A stretch of DNA of 56,880 bases from Acidobacteriota bacterium (GTDB lineage Bacteria; Acidobacteriota; Terriglobia; Bryobacterales; Bryobacteraceae), in NCBI GenBank assembly GCA_025353165.1, contig JANXRE010000096.1:1-56880 (forward strand), written 5' to 3'. The notes beneath the pieces are model-generated. The model was not told the DNA's origin, ran no database searches, and worked only from the letters and a program-made list of their open reading frames with translations. Positions 25,833-33,256 of the stretch are shown one piece after another. A program made the translations under genes and the position numbers. The stretch's first letter is position 1. Each line of letters starts with the position of its first letter.

Positions 25833-26200
25833 GTGCCGACTTCGGTTACGGCGAAGCCGGATCTGGCGGTCACCATTGGCGGCACAAACAGCGCTCCCAA
25901 CGATGTGGTGTCCATTCTGCTGAACCTGTCGGTGCAGGTGTCTCCGGCCAGTCTCGCCTACGGAACGATCGGGGTAGGTAGGCGGGGGAGCTTGCCGAAG
26001 ACGGCTACGCTCTCCAATACCGGCATCAGTTCCCTGCCGATATTGAGCATCCTGAACAGCGGGGCCAATCCGGGGATTTCGTTCAGACCAACGCCTGCGG
26101 GTCAAGCCTGGCGGCGGGCACGCGGGCGGCGAACATCGTGATCACGTATACGGGTCCGGGGAGTCCACAGACCATTGCTATGACGGGGACCGGGAAATAG
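25833..26200 (+). pseudogene. Relic of an ASH/choice-of-anchor-type beta-sandwich protein
   Basis: The first frame contains SPASLAYGTIGVGRRGSLPK then TATLSNTGISSLPILSI, the repeat pattern of choice-of-anchor D/ASH-like domains. Near 26070 the natural continuation changes frame (QTNACGSSLAAGTRAANIVI, then SPQTIAMTGTGK) and ends at TAG 26198-26200. The expected partner motif (TNxCGSSLAAGT) is therefore present but frameshifted. No start or signal peptide is found; the 5' side joins the ADOP relic without a gap. Likely a non-functional 3' fragment of a large secreted protein. Confidence 0.65.
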
Positions 26201-26232
26201 GAGCGGGTGCGCGGGCTTATCCGGGCTGCGGT

Positions 26233-26949
26233 TCACGGCGTTGCGGTGCGAATAGATTCGTCGTTCTTCTTGAACCACTTCCGCTTGATGTCGGGCCAGA
26301 ACTCTTTGAGCACGTTCGAAAAGGCGTCGGTCGCCAACTGGACACCCAGCTTCTGAATATTGTCGGAGAACGTACGAGACTCCGGATAGTACAGATTCGA
26401 AAGTCCCGTCGCAATCGAGTTTCCGACTAGTTCCGAGTAGTTGAAACGAGTGCCGCCAGAATCGGTCCGGGTCACGAAGATCCTGGTTGCGGCGTAGGCG
26501 ACTCGCGACGTCTTCGAGCCGTTGGGGTGCCGGAAGTACCTTGGGTCTTCATGCAAGATGCTCGGGAAAAGACCCTCCGTCAGAACGTTTCCCACGGACT
26601 GATCGGCGTAGGACGTGGCATAGCGCCGGGCATACCCTTTCAGTCCTTGCCCGAAAGACGGGTTGGAATCCTCCAGTTGGTATAGGGCAGCGAACGCGGC
26701 CGAGGTCATGTACACGGGCCAGTCGAACGAGTCTTTGAAACCGATACGGAACTTCTGCTTCGGAGTCAGCGGCTGGTAGGTTCCGGTGTCTTCCGCGGTC
26801 CGGTAATTCGGCAGCACACCGAAGATCCGCTTGTCGGTGGTGGGCGCCGGCTTGGGTCCGCTGGCTGAGTCTGAAGATGCCTCTTGCGCGAACAGAAACG
26901 CCGGAGCCAGGACAAAGGATAAAGCCAGTCGCCTACCGAAACAAATCAT
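26233..26949 (-). CDS. Secreted protein of unknown function
   Basis: About 238 residues from ATG at 26949, which starts a signal peptide (MICFGRRLALSFVLAPAFLFAQ). The mature part contains KRIFGVLPNYRTAEDTGTYQ, KFRIGFKDSFDWPVYMTSAA, and repeated Tyr/Phe-rich segments (YADQSVGNVLTEGLFPSIL; DPRYFRHPNGSKTSRVAYA). The pattern is common in Acidobacteriota secreted or outer-membrane proteins, but no function is known to me. The upstream extension to 27036 lacks signal-peptide logic. It is co-oriented with cydAB (95 bp downstream of cydB). Confidence 0.65.
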   Translation of the reverse strand: MICFGRRLALSFVLAPAFLFAQEASSDSASGPKPAPTTDKRIFGVLPNYRTAEDTGTYQPLTPKQKFRIGFKDSFDWPVYMTSAAFAALYQLEDSNPSFGQGLKGYARRYATSYADQSVGNVLTEGLFPSILHEDPRYFRHPNGSKTSRVAYAATRIFVTRTDSGGTRFNYSELVGNSIATGLSNLYYPESRTFSDNIQKLGVQLATDAFSNVLKEFWPDIKRKWFKKNDESIRTATP

Positions 26950-27043
26950 AGTTAGAGCCCCGTAAAGGATTGTAATAATTGGAATTACAAGCGGCCTCTG
27001 CGTTGGATGCCGCGGGCCGGGACAGGGTTGCTTCAAAAACGCG

Positions 27044-28078
27044 TTAGTGCGAACCGTACCCGCCGGTTCCGACTTTTCCGGAAAACTTCCGGTGCATGTA
27101 GGTCGAGTACGCGATGGCCAGCGCCATCCCGGGCAGCCACCAGATTAGCCCCACCCGGAGACCATACTCGGCGGGAGCCGTGTTCCAGATCGTCAGCCCT
27201 TTTGCAGGATCGGAGTTGGAGGGCAAAACGTAAGGGAAAATACCAAACGCCGCGCTAGTCAGCATGCCCGCGATGAACACGCAGCTCGAGAGAAATGGCT
27301 TCATTTCGTCTTTGAACAGGTACACGCCGGCCAGTCCCGCGAGCGCCAGGGCCGGGAAAATATAACCCACCGGATACTTTGCGAAGTTCTGCAGAATCTG
27401 CGGCTGGATGTTGAAACTGGCCAGCGTAGTCAACGCAGTCAGGAGAAGAACGGCGATCCACGACCGCTTGGCCAGCCGGGCCGCTCGGATGTTGAGGTCG
27501 CCGGAGGCACGATATCTCACCCATAAGGCCCCATGCAGGGTCAGGGTAGCCAGCGCGAACACTCCCACCAGGATCGTGTACCAGTCGAGTATGCCGGGCT
27601 CGGCCCCCGGCTGGAAGTCGGTCCAGAACGGCAGGAAGAAGTCGCCCGCCTGGTCCAGCGGCACTCCGCGGACGACGTTGCCGAGAGCCGCCCCGAAAAA
27701 GACCGCCAGCAGAATGCTCGAGACCGCGAATCCGGTATCCCAGAAAGGCTTCCAAGCCGCGTTGTCCAGGTGGTTCCGGAACTCGATGGAAATCCCGCGA
27801 ATCATGAGCAGCCACAGCACGACCATCAGCGGCAAATAGAAACCGCTGAAGCTGGAGGCGTACAACCCCGGGAAGGCGAAATACAAAGTGCCGCCACCGG
27901 CCAGCAGCCAAACCTCGTTCCCGTCCCACACCGGGCCGATGGACTGGAGCACCATCTTGCGCTCGTCCTCGCCTTTCGCAACGAAGAGGTGAACGATGCC
28001 CGCCCCGATATCGTACCCGTCGAGGATCACATATCCGGCGATCATCAGCGCCACCAGGCAGTACCAGATGAAACTCAT
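27044..28078 (-). CDS. cydB: Cytochrome bd oxidase subunit II
   Basis: About 344 residues with eight to nine membrane helices. It starts MSFIWYCLVALMIAGYVILD, with the family motif GYDIGAGIVH, then VWDGNEVWLLAGGGTLYFAFP and LVMMIRGISIEFR-like sequence. CydB pairs with CydA in the quinol:O2 oxidoreductase, a high-affinity terminal oxidase used at low oxygen or under stress. ATG (complement of 28076-28078) overlaps the cydA stop by four bases. The frame continues upstream into cydA DNA without signals and is not used. No cydX or cydDC follows. Confidence 0.95.
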   Translation of the reverse strand: MSFIWYCLVALMIAGYVILDGYDIGAGIVHLFVAKGEDERKMVLQSIGPVWDGNEVWLLAGGGTLYFAFPGLYASSFSGFYLPLMVVLWLLMIRGISIEFRNHLDNAAWKPFWDTGFAVSSILLAVFFGAALGNVVRGVPLDQAGDFFLPFWTDFQPGAEPGILDWYTILVGVFALATLTLHGALWVRYRASGDLNIRAARLAKRSWIAVLLLTALTTLASFNIQPQILQNFAKYPVGYIFPALALAGLAGVYLFKDEMKPFLSSCVFIAGMLTSAAFGIFPYVLPSNSDPAKGLTIWNTAPAEYGLRVGLIWWLPGMALAIAYSTYMHRKFSGKVGTGGYGSH

Positions 28079-29400
28079 TGCGCCGCCTCCGGGCCGTGCG
28101 CGATCTCCCTTTGCACGAGCCATAAGAAGAGGATGCCGAGAACGGTGTACATCCCCATGAATCCCAGCAGCGTGAAGAGCGCGTTGCCCGCCGAGACGTG
28201 CGGCGAGACGCCGTGCTCGGTGCGCATCAGGCCGTAGATCAGCCACGGCTGTCTGCCGAGTTCCGCCGTCAACCATCCGGCGGTGTTGGCGATGTACGGG
28301 AAAGGCATCGCGAGCGTAAGCAGCCACAGCAGCGGCCGGCTCTCATACAAAATCCCGCGCCATAGCGCCAGCCCGCACAGCACGGTAATCGCGATGAAGA
28401 TTGTTCCGAGGCCCACCATGATGTGGAAACTGTAGAACAGCAGCGGCGTGTTATCGGGCCACAGATCCCGGGGGTACTCGTTGAGTCCTTTCACCTCGGC
28501 CGCCCATCGCCCGTACGTGATCATGCTGAGGACCTTCGGCAGGAGCAGGGGGTTGTCGAGTCGCCCCGTATTCGTATCCGGCTGTCCGAGGATGGCCATC
28601 GGCGCGCCCCGCGCGGTTTGGAACAGCCCCTCGGTCGCCGCCAGCGTCACGGGCTGGTGCCTCGCGACGTTCTTGCCCTGCTGGTCGCCCGTCGGGAACA
28701 GCAGCAAAACCGACGAAGCCAAAGCGCCGAGCAATCCGATCCGCACGAAGGTCCTGCCGTACTTCTCGTCGCGCCGGAGCAGCAGATAGAACGCCCCGAT
28801 TCCGGCCATGACGAACGATCCGGTGGCCAGAGCGCCCATCATCGTGTGCGGGTACTGCCACAGTACCCACGGATTGAGCAGCAATCCCCAGAGGCTGTCG
28901 AGTTGAATCTCCCCACCCGGCCCAAGTTTGTACCCCACCGGATGCTGCATCCACGCGTCGGTGGCCACGATGAAGAAGCCGGAAAGCCAGGATCCGGCCC
29001 ACACCGCGACCGCCGCGAACCAGTGGCCGACCCGGCCCAGGGATTTCTCGCCGAACAGAAACAGGCCGAGGAAGCTCGACTCCAGGAAGAACGAATAGAC
29101 GCCCTCCATCGCGAGCGTCTGTCCGATGACGCCTCCCGCGGCCCTGGAGAAGCGCGACCAGTTGGTGCCGAACTGGAATTCCATCGGAATCCCGGTGACG
29201 ACGCCCATGGCGAAGTTGATGGCGAAGATTTTGGCCCAGAACCGGGCGGCATGATTATAGTGCTCGTCGCCTGTTTTCAGCGCAATCGTCTTGAGCACGA
29301 CAATCAGCAGAGCCAGCCCCATGGTCAGTTGAGGAAACAAATAGTGGAAGGTAATCGTAAACGCAAAATGAAGACGGTGAACCAGGAGCGCGGAATCCAT
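28075..29400 (-). CDS. cydA: Cytochrome bd oxidase subunit I
   Basis: About 441 residues. With ATG at 29400 the numbering matches E. coli CydA: His19 (heme b595 ligand, in TITFH), Glu99 and Glu107 (AMEGVYSFFLESSF), and His185 at the heme b558 ligand position (WQYPHTMMG); the C-terminal GRQPW motif is present, and the quinol loop is of the short type. It reduces O2 to water using quinol and generates proton motive force without pumping. In-frame codons up to 29451 are rejected on this alignment. It is translationally coupled to cydB. Confidence 0.96.
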   Translation of the reverse strand: MDSALLVHRLHFAFTITFHYLFPQLTMGLALLIVVLKTIALKTGDEHYNHAARFWAKIFAINFAMGVVTGIPMEFQFGTNWSRFSRAAGGVIGQTLAMEGVYSFFLESSFLGLFLFGEKSLGRVGHWFAAVAVWAGSWLSGFFIVATDAWMQHPVGYKLGPGGEIQLDSLWGLLLNPWVLWQYPHTMMGALATGSFVMAGIGAFYLLLRRDEKYGRTFVRIGLLGALASSVLLLFPTGDQQGKNVARHQPVTLAATEGLFQTARGAPMAILGQPDTNTGRLDNPLLLPKVLSMITYGRWAAEVKGLNEYPRDLWPDNTPLLFYSFHIMVGLGTIFIAITVLCGLALWRGILYESRPLLWLLTLAMPFPYIANTAGWLTAELGRQPWLIYGLMRTEHGVSPHVSAGNALFTLLGFMGMYTVLGILFLWLVQREIAHGPEAAQ

Positions 29401-29450
29401 AACTACAATCAGCATAGTCCGCCAGAGAAGATCGGCGCAGCCGCGCAACA

Positions 29451-29479
29451 TTAATATAAGGGTTTACGCTACTTGTCAG
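29451..29479 (-). promoter_or_regulatory. Candidate sigma-70 promoter for cydAB
   Basis: Read on the minus strand: CTGACA (29479-29474), 17-base spacer, TATTAA (29456-29451). Transcription would start near 29444, giving a ~44-base leader before cydA. It overlaps the damaged 5' end of the receiver-like pseudogene on the other strand. No FNR or ArcA site is obvious. Confidence 0.45.
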
Positions 29480-29792
29480 CCCGGATCGCGGAGACTTCCG
29501 ATCGCTGACCAGGATTCTTGAGCAGGATCTTTGGAATGTGCGCGGAGTACGATCCTTCCGCGAGGCCGTTCGGATTCTCATTTATGCGGAGCATCCGGTT
29601 GTCGTAGCCTGTGAGCGGGTGTTGCCGGACGGAAGCTGGAAGGATCTCTTCCATTTCCTGGCAGGCCTGCCCGATCCTCCGCCTTTCGTCGTCTTATCGC
29701 GCCACGCCGACGAAACTCTGTGGGCGGAGGTGCATCGTGTCATGAGCCTGGCGCGCCGGCACCGTGCGGAGAGCCGGGTTATGGTGCACTGA
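29463..29792 (+). pseudogene. Receiver-like (CheY-fold) protein relic
   Basis: The frame reads FTLLVSPDRGDFRSLTRIL, then DLWNVRGVRSFREAVRIL, VACERVLPDGSWKDLFHFL and PPPFVVLSRHADETLWAEV, matching a pseudo-receiver family common in Acidobacteriota. No ATG, GTG or TTG is present at the natural N-terminus (TAA at 29457), so the start codon has been lost; GTG 29538 lies inside the fold. After LWAEV the chain jumps to HRVMSLARRHR, omitting the expected ~15-18 residues (the ...YDVLxKPF... strand with the conserved Lys). An internal in-frame deletion between two EV codons explains this. The 3' end overlaps the convergent oxoamine synthase gene by 14 bases. Confidence 0.6.
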
Positions 29793-31089
29793 CGGTGAGG
29801 GCGCCGGTCACGGTGGGCCTTAATTCCTGGAAGCAGTCCAGAGCGAACTGAAGATCCGCCCTGGAGTGACTGGCCGTAGTGCAGAGCCTCAGCCGCGCCG
29901 CGCCCAGCGGGACGGCGGGGAAAATCACGGGCGTCACCAGCACGCCGCGCGCGCGCAGCCCAGCCGCGAAAAACGCCGCCACGGCCTCGTCGCGGAACAC
30001 CACTGGGATAATCGCGGTTTGCGATCGTCCGATGTCATAGCCCATTTCGCGAAGGCCCTCCCGCAGGAATTCGGCATTGCGCCGGACTCGATCCACCCGT
30101 TCCGGCTCCAACTCCAGAATCTGCAAGGTGGCGCGAACCGCGGCCACCGCCGACGGGCACAGCGCCGCCGAGAAGATGAAAGGCGCGGCCGCGTGCTGCA
30201 GATAAATCGCGAGTTCCTGCGACACGCAGGCAAATCCGCCGTTGGACGGAATGCCTTTGGCCAGCGATCCGGTCCAAATGTCTACTTCCGTCGCCGCGAT
30301 GCCGAAATGCTCGTCCGTTCCGCGTCCCCCGCGGCCGAGTACGCCGGTGGCGTGCGATTCGTCAACCATCAGGAAATATCCGAACTCCCGCTTCAATTCG
30401 ACGAGATCCGGAAGGCAGCAAATATCGCCGTCCATGGAGAACACGCCGTCGGAAACCACCAGCGTGCGGTTGTGCTTTTCTCCGGATGCGAGCTCGCGCC
30501 GCAGGGAAGCCGCGTCGTTGTGCTCGAATCGCTGCACCTGCACGCCGGCCAGTCGGCAGGCATCCACCAGGCTGCGATGGGAGAGGGAATCCAGGATCAC
30601 CCGATCCTGCGGCGACAGCAGGGCGGCCATGATGGCGAGATTGGCAAGGTATCCCGAACTGAAGGTGATGGCCTCGGGCATTCCCTTGAAAGCCGCCAGT
30701 TCCTTCTCCATCTGATGATGAATGTCGATGGTGCCGGTGAGCATGCGCACGCCGCCGGTTCCGGTGCCGTACTTGCGCACCGCTTCCACCGCCGCCTCAT
30801 CGATGCGCGGGTCGCCGATCAGCCCGAGATAATCGTAGGACGAGAGCATCAACATGTCCCGGCCTTCGGCGCGAACCCACGGGCCGGACCGGCTCTCGAG
30901 CGGCATCTGAAACGGGTAAACGCCCGCTTGGCATGCGCGGCCCATCATTTCGAAGACGCGGCGGCCCCGTCCGTCGATGAGCTGATCCTTGGTGTAAGTC
31001 CTGCTGTTCTCGGCAGAAAAGAAGCCGTTGAAAAGGCTCCCGGCCCCGATGCTGCAGGTCCCGTTCGAGCCGTTGGGGTTCTGTGGCAT
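29779..31089 (-). CDS. Alpha-oxoamine synthase (PLP, BioF/KBL/SPT family)
   Basis: 436 residues of fold-type I PLP enzymes that condense an amino acid with an acyl-CoA or acyl-ACP, losing CO2. Lys278 in TGSLAKGIPSNGG binds PLP; Asp243 and His246 (VDESHATGVLG) and His171 (DSLSHRSLVDA) are the usual cofactor contacts; GTGTGGVRMLTGT is the glycine-rich substrate loop. A ~75-residue N-terminal extension, longer than in BioF, resembles serine palmitoyltransferase and CqsA-type members. No biotin genes are adjacent, so 7-keto-8-aminopelargonate synthesis is not favoured. The product is unknown; a sphingoid base or alpha-aminoketone is possible. Confidence 0.85.
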   Translation of the reverse strand: MPQNPNGSNGTCSIGAGSLFNGFFSAENSRTYTKDQLIDGRGRRVFEMMGRACQAGVYPFQMPLESRSGPWVRAEGRDMLMLSSYDYLGLIGDPRIDEAAVEAVRKYGTGTGGVRMLTGTIDIHHQMEKELAAFKGMPEAITFSSGYLANLAIMAALLSPQDRVILDSLSHRSLVDACRLAGVQVQRFEHNDAASLRRELASGEKHNRTLVVSDGVFSMDGDICCLPDLVELKREFGYFLMVDESHATGVLGRGGRGTDEHFGIAATEVDIWTGSLAKGIPSNGGFACVSQELAIYLQHAAAPFIFSAALCPSAVAAVRATLQILELEPERVDRVRRNAEFLREGLREMGYDIGRSQTAIIPVVFRDEAVAAFFAAGLRARGVLVTPVIFPAVPLGAARLRLCTTASHSRADLQFALDCFQELRPTVTGALTVSAP

Positions 31090-31195
31090 GAAATACTCCG
31101 CTCACTTTGCAGTGGGCAGATCCCTCTAGTATAATTGAAGCTAAGCTTGATTCTAATCACCAATTGCATATTTGTCACCCCCCGTTATCTGAACT

Positions 31196-31645
31196 GTGAA
31201 ATTCAAACTTCTATTCAGCGTGCTCGCCGCCCTATCCGTGCATGCCGCCTCGCCGTCTATTCCCGCGGACGCGAGCCCGGTGGGCCGCTGGAGAACCATC
31301 GACGACCACTCCGGAAAACCGCGGGGCTTCGTGCGGGTTTACGAGCGTAACGGCGAGTTCTTCGGCCGCGTCGAATCGAGCCTCAATCCCCTGGATGCCG
31401 CCGAACGATGCGACCTGTGCAGCGACGATCGCAAGGATCAGCCCGTCATCGGGATGGAGTTGATCCGGTATTTGAAGAAGGCCGGCCCGGACGAGTACAA
31501 CAACGGAGAGATTCTCGATCCGGATTCCGGGATCGTGTACCGCTGCAAGATGAGGCTTTCGGATCGAGGCCGGAAGCTCCTGATTCGCGGATATCTGGGT
31601 TTCGCGCTGCTGGGGCGCACGCAGGTGTGGTACCGCGAACCTTAG
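31196..31645 (+). CDS. DUF2147 secreted protein (copy 1)
   Basis: 149 residues from GTG 31196 with signal peptide MKFKLLFSVLAALSVHAA. The DUF2147 core is visible: PVGRWRTIDDHSGKPRGFVR, a paired Cys in CDLCSDDRKDQPVIGMEL, ILDPDSGIVYRCKM, and GRKLLIRGYLGFALLGRTQVW at the end. The function of DUF2147 is unsettled; it is a small beta-rich periplasmic protein. A paralogue follows 47 bp downstream in the same orientation (about half the residues identical by eye), a tandem duplication. Confidence 0.85.
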   Translation: MKFKLLFSVLAALSVHAASPSIPADASPVGRWRTIDDHSGKPRGFVRVYERNGEFFGRVESSLNPLDAAERCDLCSDDRKDQPVIGMELIRYLKKAGPDEYNNGEILDPDSGIVYRCKMRLSDRGRKLLIRGYLGFALLGRTQVWYREP

Positions 31646-31692
31646 TTTTCAGACATTCCACTCTTGAATTTCCTCCCCCGGCTGGTACATAG

Positions 31693-32148
31693 TTGGATCT
31701 TGGAGGTGGTACGTTAGCCTTCCGCGTGGTAGTTTGCCTGGCGGCGTTCCTCGGTTCCGGCTTTGCGCTGGCGACCGATCTCAGCCCGGCCGGCGTTTGG
31801 AAAACGATCGACGACAAGACCGGCACGCCGAAGGGCCTCGTGCGCATTTTTGAGCGTGGCGGCGAGTTTTTTGGCAAGATTGAAGCCAGCCTCTCGGATC
31901 ACAAGAGAGAGCGGTGCGACCTGTGCACGGATGAGCGCAAGGACAAGCCGCTGATCGGCATGGAAATCCTGCGGCACATGAAGAGAAGCGGCAGCGAGTT
32001 CACGAGCGGCGACATTCTCGACCCGGACAACGGATCGGTCTACCGCTGCAAGATGAAGCTGGCCGATCAGGGAAAGAAGCTGCAAGTCCGGGGATACATC
32101 GGCTTCTCGCTGCTGGGCCGGACGCAGACCTGGACTCGCGAGAATTAG
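31693..32148 (+). CDS. DUF2147 secreted protein (copy 2)
   Basis: A tandem paralogue of the preceding gene: VWKTIDDKTGTPKGLVRIF, CDLCTDERKDKPLIGMEIL, ILDPDNGSVYRCKMKL, VRGYIGFSLLGRTQTW. The start is odd. A good Shine-Dalgarno GGAGGT (31702-31707) points to a start near 31711-31716, but the in-frame codons there are ACG and TTA, and translation from TTA would give exactly the expected signal peptide (LAFRVVVCLAAFLGSGFALA). TTG 31693 lies upstream of the Shine-Dalgarno and GTG 31726 would drop the n-region Arg. The gene may have lost its start codon or use a rare one. The 3' end overlaps the cupin gene by four bases. Confidence 0.75.
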   Translation: MDLGGGTLAFRVVVCLAAFLGSGFALATDLSPAGVWKTIDDKTGTPKGLVRIFERGGEFFGKIEASLSDHKRERCDLCTDERKDKPLIGMEILRHMKRSGSEFTSGDILDPDNGSVYRCKMKLADQGKKLQVRGYIGFSLLGRTQTWTREN

Positions 32149-32723
32149 CGCGCCTGCAACTTGTAGGCGGCCGTTCGACGCTCCCGTGACAGCTCGCTCC
32201 AGCGGCGCCACTCGCCGCCCGCTTCCAGTTGCACGAATTTGTCGTCAGCGCCGTGGCAGCCGATGGCGTGCACTCGCACCAGCAGATCGAACGCTTCTCC
32301 CGGGTCCCGCGCGCGCCGCTTGGTTTGAATCACCTCGTGGATCGTGCCGGGGAGGATGACGACTTCATCTCCCGGGCCCAGAACATGAGGGCCGAGGTCG
32401 TCGATGTAGATCTCCATCCGGCCCTCGAGAACCGTATAAATCTCTAGAGCGCTTTCGTGCTTATGGCGATCCTGCGCGGCGAATTCGGTGAACGTGGTGA
32501 TTTCAAAACCGCCGTCGCCGGTCGGCAGGATCGCGGGCGGCGTCCAGTGCGGGTTGTCGATCTCATGTTCGCCGAATTTCGGCATTACCGCCGTCGCGCA
32601 GATCTTCCGGCCGTTGTTGTCCTGCAATCCGAGCTTGTTGGGCCCGCCGGCCGGCTCGGCATCGCGCTCGACGTCCGCTTTCGAGATCAATATGAATGAG
32701 ACCGGAAAGGCGTTCTTTTGCAT
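32145..32723 (-). CDS. Cupin-domain protein
   Basis: 192 residues with one cupin barrel: motif 1 DRHKHESALEIYTVLEGRME (two His and Glu as metal ligands) and motif 2 GDEVVILPGTIHEVI (third His). Many such proteins are small metal-dependent dioxygenases, isomerases or sensors; nothing here specifies a substrate. The N-terminal ~60 residues (GLQDNNGRKICATAVMPKFG) form an extra strand region. It is convergent with the second DUF2147 gene (four-base overlap) and divergent from hicB. The start at 32723 is the only ATG that keeps the full N-terminal strand region. Confidence 0.75.
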   Translation of the reverse strand: MQKNAFPVSFILISKADVERDAEPAGGPNKLGLQDNNGRKICATAVMPKFGEHEIDNPHWTPPAILPTGDGGFEITTFTEFAAQDRHKHESALEIYTVLEGRMEIYIDDLGPHVLGPGDEVVILPGTIHEVIQTKRRARDPGEAFDLLVRVHAIGCHGADDKFVQLEAGGEWRRWSELSRERRTAAYKLQAR

Positions 32724-32778
32724 AGCTTCTCAGTGCGCTGAATGCGAACCTGCGCAGTGGCCTAATATAGGAGGCGGC

Positions 32779-32985
32779 ATGAAGTTCCTGGTCAGTATCT
32801 ATAAAGACGAAGACGGCATGTATATCGCCGAGTGCCCCTCGATACCGGGCTGTGTCAGCCAGGGGCCAGCGGAAGCCGAGGCTGAGGTGAACGTCGCCGA
32901 TGCAATCCGGGAATGTTTGGCGGTTCGGGCCGAACTCGGCATGCCATTGACCGTGACCACTCGCGAGGTCGAAGTGGCGGTCTGA
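32779..32985 (+). CDS. hicB: HicB-family antitoxin
   Basis: 68 residues with the HicB partial RNase H-like fold: KFLVSIYKDEDGMYIAECPSIPGC, then EVNVADAIRECLAV. HicB neutralises the mRNA interferase HicA. The strong AGGAGG at 32769-32774 fixes the ATG at 32779, and a TAATAT hexamer lies just upstream. There is no C-terminal DNA-binding domain, so autoregulation may be weak or shared. The stop overlaps the hicA start (TGATG). The order antitoxin-toxin is reversed relative to classical hicAB but known. The toxin partner is frameshifted. Confidence 0.85.
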   Translation: MKFLVSIYKDEDGMYIAECPSIPGCVSQGPAEAEAEVNVADAIRECLAVRAELGMPLTVTTREVEVAV

Positions 32986-33247
32986 TGCCCGCTCTCCCGC
33001 TCTTTCGTCCGCACGAAGTTGTTCGCGCGTTCGAGCGCTTGGGCTGGCGGGTTGCGAGACAACGAGGTAGCCATATAGTGCTGACCAAGCCGGGCGCCGT
33101 CGTGACACTCTCTCTGTACCCGATCACCCGCAAGTCGCCCGTGGGACCCTGCGAGCGTTGATTGCCAAGGCCGGCTTGACCGTGGAAGAATTCCTGGCGG
33201 CGGCCCACTCACTTAACATTACCCGATCGGGAAGCCTGTTATCCTGA
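32985..33247 (+). pseudogene. hicA: HicA toxin, frameshifted at a CT repeat
   Basis: HicA is a dsRBD-like mRNA interferase. The first frame gives PHEVVRAFERLGWRVARQRG then SHIVLTKPGAVVTLS, with the catalytic His in GSHIV, and then runs out of family into a stop at 33159-33161. The family continuation PDHPQVARGTLRALIAKAG and TVEEFLAAA lies in another frame and ends at 33245-33247. The switch falls exactly at a (CT)4 tract (33108-33115); three CT units would restore the frame. The toxin is therefore off, either permanently or reversibly by slippage. ATG 32985 overlaps the hicB stop. Confidence 0.8.
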
Positions 33248-33256
33248 TGTCCGAGA

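Noticed and set aside
27044-28327. A longer cydB start at 28327
   Set aside because: The extra 83 residues are antisense-like, overlap cydA coding DNA and lack membrane features; ATG 28078 overlaps the cydA stop and matches the family N-terminus.
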